From positions 61,266 to 125,265 of the forward strand of contig NZ_JADWYM010000018.1 in assembly GCF_022414535.1 (NCBI RefSeq): a stretch of 64,000 nucleotides of DNA, written 5' to 3'. Numbering within the stretch: position 1 is the first letter of the stretch; every line of letters begins with the position of its first letter. The position numbers and the translations under genes were made by a program. Below the pieces are notes generated by a model. That model was given only the letters and a program-made list of their open reading frames with translations, was not told the origin of the DNA and did not search any database. The DNA comes from Streptomyces sp. MUM 2J. GTDB lineage: Bacteria > Actinomycetota > Actinomycetes > Streptomycetales > Streptomycetaceae. Positions 17,897 to 25,128 of this stretch are shown piece by piece.

Positions 17897-18805
17897 TCAC
17901 GGCTGCGGCGCAGCACCGCCACCCCCGTGTGCCGGCGGGACCGTGCCCTCCGGCACCAGGGCGACGGCCCGCCCCGGGGCGCCGGTGCCACCCTCCACCT
18001 TGAGGGGCAGGAAGCAGAACCACGCCCCGCGGGGTGGGAGCCGGTCGAGCGCCGCAAGACACTCGATGAACACCATGGCCTCGCGCAGGCCGGTGACATG
18101 GACCGGGACGGGGTCGTGCGCGGCACCGATGGACGGGGCGTCGATCCCGACGCAGCGCACACCGCGGCCCAGCAGGAGCCGCACCGCCTCCGGCGAGGGC
18201 GCGGGCCAGGCCGCCCTCCGCCGGGCCAGGACGTCGCGGAGATAGCCGTCGCCTTCCCCGCCCCGCCGGTAGTGCGCGTCCCAGCCGGTGCGGAGCAGGA
18301 CGACATCCCCCGCCGTCAGCCTCCCGTGGCGCGTCTCCCAAGCGGTGATCGTGTCGGGCCCGACGAGCGGGCTCACCCCCTTCTCGCCCCGGCCGTCCGG
18401 TACGTTCAGGTGCTCCACGTCGATGACCGCGGCGCCGCCCATGAGTGTGCCGAGTTCGACCTTCTCCGCGGAGATGGCGCCCGCCGGTCCGGCGCCGGGC
18501 AGACCGGACCCGGGCGGGGGCACGAAGTGCAGGGGAGCGTCGAAGTGGGTGCCGGTGTGCTCGTCGATGGCCATCCAGCGCGTCGCGTACGGCCCGCCGC
18601 GGCTGCGTACCGGAGCCGCAGCGTCGATGCGGTCGACGAACCAGTTCCACGTCTTGTGCTGGAACGGCTGATGGCCCTCCCAGTAGCAGGGCAGGTCCTC
18701 GGCCACGGTCACCGACAGGTCGACCACGGCATGGCCCGCCGGCATGAACGGGGCGACCGGTGTGGCAGGCACGGACCGGGGGTCCTCGTCGGGCATGTGT
18801 CTCAC
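17897..18805 (-). CDS. Cyclase family (kynurenine formamidase-like) hydrolase
   Basis: About 302 residues, PF04199-type metal hydrolase. The metal site DEHTGTHFDAPLHF and the downstream GVRCVGIDAPSIG are diagnostic. Members hydrolyse N-formyl or lactone/amide bonds. In this cluster it could open 5-chlororibono-1,4-lactone after the SDR step; that is inference. The GTG at 18805 overlaps the stop of the upstream phosphoesterase gene (GTGA) and has AGAGGA 4 nt before it; an ATG at 18796 is an alternative. It converges with the LuxR gene, with only 14 bp between stops. Confidence 0.85.
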   Translation of the reverse strand: MRHMPDEDPRSVPATPVAPFMPAGHAVVDLSVTVAEDLPCYWEGHQPFQHKTWNWFVDRIDAAAPVRSRGGPYATRWMAIDEHTGTHFDAPLHFVPPPGSGLPGAGPAGAISAEKVELGTLMGGAAVIDVEHLNVPDGRGEKGVSPLVGPDTITAWETRHGRLTAGDVVLLRTGWDAHYRRGGEGDGYLRDVLARRRAAWPAPSPEAVRLLLGRGVRCVGIDAPSIGAAHDPVPVHVTGLREAMVFIECLAALDRLPPRGAWFCFLPLKVEGGTGAPGRAVALVPEGTVPPAHGGGGAAPQP

Positions 18806-19581
18806 CGAATCCTCTGCATGGCCGTGGTGGCGCCGTCGGCGATCTCCAGAAGAACCGCGCCGAACACCATCGGTCCGTCGAACACGTCGGGCATGTCCCC
18901 GGCGAACGGGTTCCCTGCGGTGCGCAGGCCGTTCACCAGGTTGGCCGGTGTGAACCCCTGTACGCCGTCGTCCGGCCCTGTCATCCCCACCTCGGTGACG
19001 AACGCGGTGCGGCGTGGCAGCAGCCGCAGCCGCTCGGTCGCCTCGTGGGTGTGCGTGCCCATCACCGCGGTCGCCTCGCCGTCGACCGCGTGTGCGAAGA
19101 TCTGCTTCTCCAGCACGTGATCGCCGTGGTAGTCGACGATCGTGGTGCCGCGGCGGTCGGCCATGGCCCAGGCCCGGTAGGCGGGGAAGACCTTCCCGGC
19201 GGTTGCCTTGACCGAATGCATCGCACAGTCGTCGGCCAGGTTGACCACCGTCACCGTCTCGTCTCCGACAGGCACATGGACGATCCCCCTTCCCGGCACG
19301 CCGTCGTCCACGTTGGCGGGCCGGACCACGCGGGGAAGTGCGAGGAGGTCCACGGACTCCTCGCTGTCCCATGAGTGGTTTCCACCCGTGATGACATCCA
19401 CCCCGCTCGCCAGGAGGAGCTCGACCTGCGCGGCTCCCATTCCCAGGCCGTTGGCGGCGCAGTTCTCGGCATTGGCCACGACGAAATCCACGTTGTGCTC
19501 CGTGCGAAGTCCTGGCAGGCGGTCGGCGACGTATCTCGATGCCGCGTCTCCGACGATGTCACCGATGAACAGCAGAATCAT
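18802..19581 (-). CDS. YmdB/TIGR00282 family metallophosphoesterase
   Basis: 259 residues with the complete dimetal set of the YmdB family: FIGDIVGD at the N-terminus, NAEN, GGNHSWD, DYHGDH and GTHTHE. The family hydrolyses phosphate esters, including cyclic nucleotides. In the cluster it is the best candidate to dephosphorylate 5-chlororibose-1-phosphate, the role given to SalN in salinosporamide biosynthesis; this rests on context. The ATG at 19581 has GAAGGA about 9 nt upstream. It is coupled to the cyclase-family gene by overlap and is divergent from the SDR gene. Confidence 0.85.
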   Translation of the reverse strand: MILLFIGDIVGDAASRYVADRLPGLRTEHNVDFVVANAENCAANGLGMGAAQVELLLASGVDVITGGNHSWDSEESVDLLALPRVVRPANVDDGVPGRGIVHVPVGDETVTVVNLADDCAMHSVKATAGKVFPAYRAWAMADRRGTTIVDYHGDHVLEKQIFAHAVDGEATAVMGTHTHEATERLRLLPRRTAFVTEVGMTGPDDGVQGFTPANLVNGLRTAGNPFAGDMPDVFDGPMVFGAVLLEIADGATTAMQRIR

Positions 19582-19722
19582 GGTTGAGGTCCTTCGCTCC
19601 TGACGCGTCCGTCGTCCTTCCCGCCGGATGCTTCGAGCCTGCGCATACCGGCGGGAGACGGTCATCGGGTTTCTGAAAGGAGCTCTGAGCCTCGCCGAAC
19701 CGAGCGGAAGAGGCATCTGCCG

Positions 19723-19747
19723 AAGGTTGTATTTTCCCTACGACCTT
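19723..19747. promoter_or_regulatory. Candidate operator, inverted repeat AAGGTTGTA/TACGACCTT
   Basis: Two 9-bp arms (19723-19731 and 19739-19747, 8 of 9 paired) flank a TTTTCCC centre. It sits in the 309-bp spacer between the divergent phosphoesterase and SDR genes, about 140 bp from each start. The size and symmetry suit a dimeric LuxR-type regulator, and the neighbouring LuxR gene is the natural candidate. I did not find another copy by eye. Confidence 0.45.
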
Positions 19748-19890
19748 GGTGGGTCGGAACGTGGAGGTCGCCGCCCTAGCATGGACGGCAGATCGATGGG
19801 CCGCGGTCGGCACCGCTACGCCCGGAATCGGCATCCGCTGCGCTCGGAAACGGCAGCTGCGGGGCCGTCGAGTCGATGAAGGGGGTGGAA

Positions 19891-20667
19891 ATGGAATGCA
19901 CGCACACTCGCGGACGTCTGCTGGGGAAGTCCAGTGTCATCACGGGTGCGGCGCACGGAATCGGTCGTGCGACGGCCGAGTGGTTCGCCCGTGAGGGCGC
20001 CCGTCTCGTGATCGGTGACGTGGACGCGGAAGCACTGGAGAAACTCCGTGCCGAACTGGCGGGCGCCGGGGCCGAGGTGACGTCACTCACCGGGGACGTC
20101 TCCGCTCCCGGCGATGTGCAGAGGCTGATCCGTACGGCGGTCGAGCGATACGGCCGGCTGGACGTGGCGGTCGCCAACGCCGGGGTGATCCCGCTGCTGG
20201 AGATCACCGAGGCGACCGTGGAGGACTGGGACCACGTCATGGACGTCGATGGCAAGGGCATGTTCCTGACCTGCAAGTACGCGGTCCAGGCGATGGCGGG
20301 GACCGGTGGTTCCATCGTGTGCCTGTCCTCCATCTCCGGCGTCGCCGGCCAGCGGGGGCAGAGCACTTACGGGCCCGCCAAGTTCGTGGCGTCGGGACTC
20401 GCCAAGCACCTCGCGGTCGAATGCGCTCACCAGGGCGTCCGGGTCAACGCGGTGGCCCCGGGGACGATTCGGACCGACCGCGTGCGGCGGCTGGAATCCG
20501 AACCGGGCGGACCCGAATACCTGCGCGACATCGAGAAGTTGCACCCACTCGCCCGGCTCGGTGATCCGGCCGAAGTGGCCGCCGCCATCGGTTTTCTCGC
20601 CTCGGACGAAGCGTCGTTCATCACGGGTGCCGTGCTGCCCGTCGACGGCGGCTATCTCGCACAATGA
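19891..20667 (+). CDS. Short-chain dehydrogenase (SalM-like, putative 5-chlororibose dehydrogenase)
   Basis: 258 residues, a classical SDR with cofactor motif TGAAHGIGR, ANAG, catalytic Ser in CLSSISG, and Tyr/Lys in YGPAK. In salinosporamide biosynthesis the SDR SalM oxidises 5-chloro-5-deoxyribose to the lactone or acid, and this gene sits with the chlorinase as expected for that step. ATG 19891 is preferred over 19876 because AAGGGGG (19879-19885) lies at correct spacing only for the later codon. The MaoC gene follows after 20 bp. Confidence 0.87.
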   Translation: MECTHTRGRLLGKSSVITGAAHGIGRATAEWFAREGARLVIGDVDAEALEKLRAELAGAGAEVTSLTGDVSAPGDVQRLIRTAVERYGRLDVAVANAGVIPLLEITEATVEDWDHVMDVDGKGMFLTCKYAVQAMAGTGGSIVCLSSISGVAGQRGQSTYGPAKFVASGLAKHLAVECAHQGVRVNAVAPGTIRTDRVRRLESEPGGPEYLRDIEKLHPLARLGDPAEVAAAIGFLASDEASFITGAVLPVDGGYLAQ

Positions 20668-20687
20668 CCGAGAGGAAGGGCTGACGG

Positions 20688-21140
20688 ATGGCCACGCGTA
20701 TGCACTCCCCGGGGGAACTGCTCGACCTGGTCGGGAAAGCGATGGGAACGACCGGTTGGCAGGTGGTGGACCAGCGGCAGGTGAACGCCTTCGCAGCCGC
20801 CACCGGGGATCACCAGTGGATTCACGTCGACCCGGAGCGGGCAAAGGCCGGGCCGTTCGGGACCCCTGTCGCTCACGGCTTTCTCACGGTCTCGCTGATC
20901 CCGGCGTTTCTCCGTGAGACGGTCGTCGTCGAGGAGTCCACCACGATGGTGAACTACGGCCTCAACAAGGTGCGTTTTCCGGCCCCCGTACCGGTCGGCA
21001 GCGCTCTCCGCGGCCGAGTCGACCTGATCGGAGCCAGAGCGCGGCCCTCGGGTGTCGAGGCCACCTTCAAGATCACTGCCGAGCTGCGCGGGTCGGACCG
21101 TCCTGCCTGCGTGGCCGAGGCGGTCATCGTCTACGGATGA
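20688..21140 (+). CDS. MaoC-like acyl-CoA dehydratase (SalS-like)
   Basis: 150-residue single hot-dog fold hydratase. The R-hydratase motif is intact in FAAATGDHQWIHVDPERA (Asp and His catalytic), followed by GPFGTPVAHGFLTVSLIP. Within the pathway it would dehydrate 4-chloro-3-hydroxybutyryl-CoA to 4-chlorocrotonyl-CoA, the substrate of the crotonyl-CoA carboxylase/reductase. It lies between the SDR and the chlorinase on one strand, probably in one transcript. Confidence 0.87.
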   Translation: MATRMHSPGELLDLVGKAMGTTGWQVVDQRQVNAFAAATGDHQWIHVDPERAKAGPFGTPVAHGFLTVSLIPAFLRETVVVEESTTMVNYGLNKVRFPAPVPVGSALRGRVDLIGARARPSGVEATFKITAELRGSDRPACVAEAVIVYG

Positions 21141-21287
21141 CCGCAGGGCGGCCGGCCGCGGGCCGCGACGGCCGCGCCGGCCCGCCCTTGAACACTCCCT
21201 GCCCCGTCACGCGTGCGGTCCCGTGCGTCCGCACGAGGGGTATTCCCACCGAGGTCGGTCCCCGACCGGCGAAGCGGAGGTCAGTCC

Positions 21288-22106
21288 ATGCAGCAGCGTC
21301 TCATCGCTTTCCTTTCCGACATCGGCTCCCACGACGAGGCACACGCCCTGTGCAAGGGGGTGATGTACAGCATCGCCCCGACGGCGAACATCGTCGACAT
21401 CACCCACGCCGTCACCCCGTTCGACGTCCGTGAGGGCGCGCTCTTCCTCGCCGACGTGCCCGACTCGTTCCCGGAGTCCACCGTCATCTGCGCCTATGTC
21501 TACCCCGAGACCGGGACGGACACCTCGACCGTCGTGGTCCGCAACCAGAAGGGCCAGTACCTCGTCGGCCCCAACAACGGACTGCTCAGCTTCGCACTGG
21601 AGGCGTCTCCGGCGGTGGAGGCCTACGAGGTCACGTCGTCCGACGTGATGAACACGCCGGTCACCCCCACCTGGTACGGCAAGGACATCGTCGCCGCGTG
21701 CGCGGCGCATCTCGCGGCGGACACGAACATCGGTGCCGTCGGCCCGCAGATCGAGCTCGACCGGATCGTGCGCCTCCCCTACACCAGGCCGACCAGCGAA
21801 GAGGGCGTCATCCGCGGCGAGATCGTGCGCATCGACCGGAACTTCGGCAACGTCTGGACGAACGTGCCCAGCGAGCTGCTGACCGGCCGTCCGCAGCAGG
21901 GCCAGCGCATCAAGATCGAACTCGGGGGCGCCGGCGGCACCATCCTCGAACTCCCCTTCTGCAGCACGTTCGGCGAGGTGGAGAAGACCGAGCCGCTGCT
22001 GTACCTCAGCAGCCGGGGCAAGCTGGCCCTGGGGCTCAACCAGGGCAACTTCCTTGAGAAGTGGCCGGTCGCTCCGGGAGACAGCGTGACGGTCCACCTG
22101 CCCTGA
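21288..22106 (+). CDS. salL: SAM:chloride adenosyltransferase (SalL-type chlorinase)
   Basis: 272 residues of the fluorinase/chlorinase/DUF62 superfamily. It would catalyse chloride attack on C5' of S-adenosylmethionine, giving 5'-chloro-5'-deoxyadenosine and methionine. The sequence closely follows SalL of Salinispora as I remember it, for example ALCKGVMYSIAP, TVICAYVYPETGT and GPNNGLLSFAL. Diagnostic residues: Asp11, Tyr70, and Trp129-Tyr130-Gly131, where fluorinases have Ser for the Gly. The roughly 20-residue loop of fluorinases is absent (RNQKGQYLVGPNNG runs straight on). The ATG at 21288 follows GGAGG at good spacing. It defines the cluster as a chlorinated-extender pathway. Confidence 0.95.
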   Translation: MQQRLIAFLSDIGSHDEAHALCKGVMYSIAPTANIVDITHAVTPFDVREGALFLADVPDSFPESTVICAYVYPETGTDTSTVVVRNQKGQYLVGPNNGLLSFALEASPAVEAYEVTSSDVMNTPVTPTWYGKDIVAACAAHLAADTNIGAVGPQIELDRIVRLPYTRPTSEEGVIRGEIVRIDRNFGNVWTNVPSELLTGRPQQGQRIKIELGGAGGTILELPFCSTFGEVEKTEPLLYLSSRGKLALGLNQGNFLEKWPVAPGDSVTVHLP

Positions 22107-22166
22107 CACCGGGACCCGCGCGGTGCGCCGCGAGGGGGCGGAGCACGGCACCCGCCGCGCCCGCCC

Positions 22167-22200
22167 CGCCCGGGACCACTCACCCCGGTGGTCCCGGGCG
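22167..22200. terminator. Bidirectional hairpin terminator
   Basis: Perfect 13-bp arms (CGCCCGGGACCAC at 22167-22179 and its complement at 22188-22200) around an 8-nt loop. It lies between the convergent chlorinase (stop 22106) and deaminase (stop 22357) genes, so it can end both transcripts. Confidence 0.8.
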
Positions 22201-22356
22201 TCCGGGGTGTCGTGCGGCACCGTCCGCACGCCGCCGGCAGCGGCACCCGCCCACCACCCGGCAAGTCCGGATCGCAGCGGCTGCGTGCCGCCCGCCCTCC
22301 GGTCGCCGGTGCCCGGGCCGAACGCGGCCACGGCGATGTCCGGCGGTCGGGAGCCG

Positions 22357-23670
22357 TCAGGCCAGGGCGTTCAGCTCGTCGAGCGCGGCGCGTTCATCGA
22401 TGGTCAGCAGACGGCGGTCGCGCATCAGGACCCTGCCGTCCACCACCGTATCCCGGACGTCCGCCGCCGAGGCCGCGTAGCCGAGCACCGACCAGGGGTC
22501 GTGGCGTGGCACCAGATGAGGCCGGTCGAGGTCGAGTACGACCAGATCGGCGCGCTTGCCCTGTTCCAGCGATCCCAGTTCGTGGGCCAGACCGAGCGCT
22601 CGGGCCGACTCGACGGTCGCCATCCGCACGGCCTGCCGGGCGGGAACGCGGGTCGGATCGCCGCCCGACTTGTGCACGAGCGACGCCATCCGTACCGCGG
22701 CCAGCAGGTCCAGGGTGTTGGAGCTGACGGCTCCGTCGGTGCCCAGCCCGACGGTGACCCCCCGGCGCAGCAGCTCGGGCACCGGTGCGATCCCGCAGCC
22801 CAGCTTCAGATTGGACACCGGACAGTGCACCACGGCCGTCCCCGCACGGGCCAGCGCCGCCACCTCGCCGTCGGTGAGATCGACCGCATGGGCGAGGAGC
22901 ACGTCCGGTCCCAGCAGGCCCAGGGACGCGAGCAGTTCGACCGGTCGCCTGCCGTGTGCGGCGACGACGGAGGCCGTCTCGGCCGCGTTCTCGGCGGCGT
23001 GCAGGTGCAGCAGCGCGCCGTGCCGGCGCGCCAGCCCGGCGATGTCCGTGAGCTGATCGGGGGAGAGGGTGTAGGCGCTGTGGGCGAAGACCACGGGCCG
23101 TGTGCCCGGCCGGACCGGGCGGCGGGCGGTCAGGCAGGCGCGCGCCCAGTCGGCCCGGCCCCGGTAGTCCCGGCGGTCGGGCGGGTCGGGCACGTCCATG
23201 AACGTCGGTCCGGTGAGCAGGCGCCAGCCGGTCGGCTCCAGGGCTTCCTCGGCGGCCTCGTGGTACCAGAACATGTCCAGCGCGGTGGTGACTCCGGCGC
23301 GGATGCTCTCCGCCGCCGCTACCCGGACGGCCGCCGCGACGGCGCGTGGGGACAGCAGCTCGGCCTCCGCCGGGATCACCCGGGCCAGGAACTCCTGGAG
23401 GGTCACGTCGTCGGCGCGGCCGCGCAGCAGGTTCATCGCCAGGTGTGTGTGGGCGTTGATCAGCCCCGGCAGCACCAGGCAGCAGCCGGCGTCGATCTCC
23501 TCGTCGGCTCGGAACCGGGCACGCAGCTCGGCGGCCGTCCCCACGGCCGCTATCACGCCGTCCCGTACGGCCACCGCGCCGTTCTCGACCACGGTGCCCG
23601 CCGCGTCGACGGTGAGGACATCGCCGCCGTGGACGAGCAGGTCGACGCAGCCCTCGCGTTCCGCGGTCAC
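22357..23670 (-). CDS. Amidohydrolase, MTA/SAH/5'-deoxyadenosine deaminase type
   Basis: 437 residues of the metal-dependent amidohydrolase superfamily in the adenosine-type deaminase branch. It shows the metal motif HTHLAMN, the His of LLHLHAAEN, LAHAVD, and the Asp of GLGTDGAVSSNT. Relatives deaminate S-adenosylhomocysteine, methylthioadenosine or 5'-deoxyadenosine. Here it overlaps the nucleoside phosphorylase (GTGA at 23667-23670), so it probably converts 5'-chloro-5'-deoxyadenosine to the inosine analogue before phosphorolysis, or recycles by-product nucleosides. I do not recall a deaminase step in the published SalL pathway. Confidence 0.88.
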   Translation of the reverse strand: MTAEREGCVDLLVHGGDVLTVDAAGTVVENGAVAVRDGVIAAVGTAAELRARFRADEEIDAGCCLVLPGLINAHTHLAMNLLRGRADDVTLQEFLARVIPAEAELLSPRAVAAAVRVAAAESIRAGVTTALDMFWYHEAAEEALEPTGWRLLTGPTFMDVPDPPDRRDYRGRADWARACLTARRPVRPGTRPVVFAHSAYTLSPDQLTDIAGLARRHGALLHLHAAENAAETASVVAAHGRRPVELLASLGLLGPDVLLAHAVDLTDGEVAALARAGTAVVHCPVSNLKLGCGIAPVPELLRRGVTVGLGTDGAVSSNTLDLLAAVRMASLVHKSGGDPTRVPARQAVRMATVESARALGLAHELGSLEQGKRADLVVLDLDRPHLVPRHDPWSVLGYAASAADVRDTVVDGRVLMRDRRLLTIDERAALDELNALA

Positions 23671-24425
23671 CGCCCGTCCTCCTTCGCCAGCAGGCACAGC
23701 GCGTCCAACGACACCCGGACCCCCCGGGCCACTCCGTCGGTGACCACCTTCCGGTGCGGGTCGTAGCCGCCGGTCGCCTCGACGTCAACGAGATCATCGG
23801 CGTTGGCGCCGTCCACGACGAGAGCGCCGCCGGCCACCAGACCGCGAGCGGAGGCCAGCACCATGAGGGCGGACAGCTCCATCTCGATGGCCGCGACCCC
23901 GGCGCGTACGTAGGTGTCACCCGGCAGGTCCAGCCAGCCCGGCTGGAACGCGGCCCGTGTCCAGACCACACCGCGGTGGTACGGCACTCCCGCCTGCTCC
24001 GCCGCCTCCTGCAGGGCGAGCACGGTCTCCGGCGCGGCGAACGCCGGGTACTCCGGGGGCAGCAGCTGGTGTGACACACCGTCGTCGCGTACCGCGGCCT
24101 GGGCGATCACCAGACTGCCGTCCTCGATGCCGGCCTGCATGGCACCCGCCGTGCCCAGCCGCAGGATCGTGCGCACCCCCGCGTCGGCCAGCTCCTGGAA
24201 CAGCAGGACGGCCCCGGGCGCACCGACGCCGTGGGACGCCACGACGACCGGCAGGCCCTGCCATGTGCCCGTGAACGTGAGGTACTCCCGGTGCTGCGCC
24301 ACCTGCACCCGGTCCTCCAGCAGCGCGGCGGCGTCAACGGCGCGTTCCGGAGCGCCGACCACCACGGCATGCGCGGGCAGGCCGGTGCGGGGGATACGGC
24401 TGATCGGCAGCAGATCGGACGTCAT
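23667..24425 (-). CDS. Nucleoside phosphorylase (SalT-like)
   Basis: 252 residues of the PNP/UDP family: GVGAPGAVLLFQEL, the phosphate-binding RLGTAGAM, AIEMELSALMVLA with the ribose-contacting Glu, and VVDGAN. It would cleave 5'-chloro-5'-deoxyadenosine, or its deaminated form, with phosphate to 5-chlororibose-1-phosphate, the second step of the chloroethylmalonyl-CoA route. It is first in a two-gene leftward operon with the deaminase, diverging from the amino-acid block at 24786. The hypoxanthine versus adenine preference cannot be read from sequence. Confidence 0.88.
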   Translation of the reverse strand: MTSDLLPISRIPRTGLPAHAVVVGAPERAVDAAALLEDRVQVAQHREYLTFTGTWQGLPVVVASHGVGAPGAVLLFQELADAGVRTILRLGTAGAMQAGIEDGSLVIAQAAVRDDGVSHQLLPPEYPAFAAPETVLALQEAAEQAGVPYHRGVVWTRAAFQPGWLDLPGDTYVRAGVAAIEMELSALMVLASARGLVAGGALVVDGANADDLVDVEATGGYDPHRKVVTDGVARGVRVSLDALCLLAKEDGR

Positions 24426-24785
24426 AGACAGGCTCCGGAATAGGTCGGCTGGTGTCTCCGCCCGTCAGAAGGGAGTCATTGCAAAGGAATTACCTGACTT
24501 CTGAGCACCTTGGGGGCACGGGGCGCGGTACGGAGTGAAGTGGCGCCCGCACCGTATCACCGCATAATGGTCGGCGGACCCTGCGCGACTACCCGGTTAT
24601 TCGATACACACCATCGGAAACCTGTGATTGAACGTCGCCGAGGACATGGGCAGGATCGACCCGGAAAGACATCGCACGCCTGGGATTGTCGAAAGGCCGA
24701 ACACATCGCGTCCCACCCGTGTCTGTCCCTTGAATGGCGCTGAGGTTTCGTGAGGGGCGCCGGCGGTTCGGCGGGAAGGGAAACG
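24426..24785. promoter_or_regulatory. Divergent promoter region, phosphorylase versus amino-acid block
   Basis: 360 bp without a credible gene. It should carry the promoters for the deaminase/phosphorylase pair and for the long rightward operon. A 7-bp inverted repeat, TCAGAAG (from about 24463) and CTTCTGA (from about 24498), lies close to the phosphorylase start and may be regulatory. The Dabb gene has a strong GGGAAGGG before its GTG. Confidence 0.4.
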
Positions 24786-25082
24786 GTGATCACGCATATT
24801 GCTCTTTTCAGGCTCAAGGACGGAATCGGGCGTACCTCGCCGTCCGTGGTCGAGGCCGAGAAGTTCGCCCGGGACGTCGGTCGTCACGTCCCCGAACTCC
24901 TCGCCTGGCGCGTCGGCTGGAACACGGTTGACCGCGACATCGCCTATGACTTCGCCGTCATCGGCGTACTGCCGGACCTCAGCGCGCTGGAGAAGTACCA
25001 GACCAACGCGTTCCACCAGCAGTCGGTGCAGAAGTGGCGGGAGATCTCCGACTGGGTGGTCGTCGACCTGGCCGACGACTGA
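24786..25082 (+). CDS. Dabb (stress-responsive A/B barrel) protein
   Basis: 98 residues, a single dimeric alpha/beta barrel. The start VITHIALFRLKDG and the end WREISDWVVVDLADD fit the Dabb fold, which includes small cyclases as well as proteins of unknown function. It opens the rightward operon of amino-acid genes. No catalytic residue can be assigned with confidence. GTG 24786 is chosen for its GGGAAGGGAAACG leader and for family length. A role as cyclase or isomerase in precursor supply is inference. Confidence 0.75.
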   Translation: MITHIALFRLKDGIGRTSPSVVEAEKFARDVGRHVPELLAWRVGWNTVDRDIAYDFAVIGVLPDLSALEKYQTNAFHQQSVQKWREISDWVVVDLADD

Positions 25083-25128
25083 CCCCTCCCGCCGTTCCTC
25101 GCGAAATACGCCCCCCTTGGAGGCTCGT

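Noticed and set aside
18802..19581. 5'-nucleotidase or HAD phosphatase
   Set aside because: Motifs are those of the YmdB metallophosphoesterase family (GNHSWD, GTHTHE), not HAD or 5'-nucleotidase, even though the inferred pathway step is dephosphorylation.
21288..22106. Fluorinase or plain SAM hydroxide adenosyltransferase
   Set aside because: The fluorinase loop is missing, Gly replaces the fluorinase Ser at position 131, and the hydrolase His is absent; the whole cluster context is that of chloroethylmalonyl-CoA.
24786..25082. Antibiotic biosynthesis monooxygenase
   Set aside because: The fold is similar, but the start and end match Dabb proteins better and no monooxygenase His/Asn pattern was seen.
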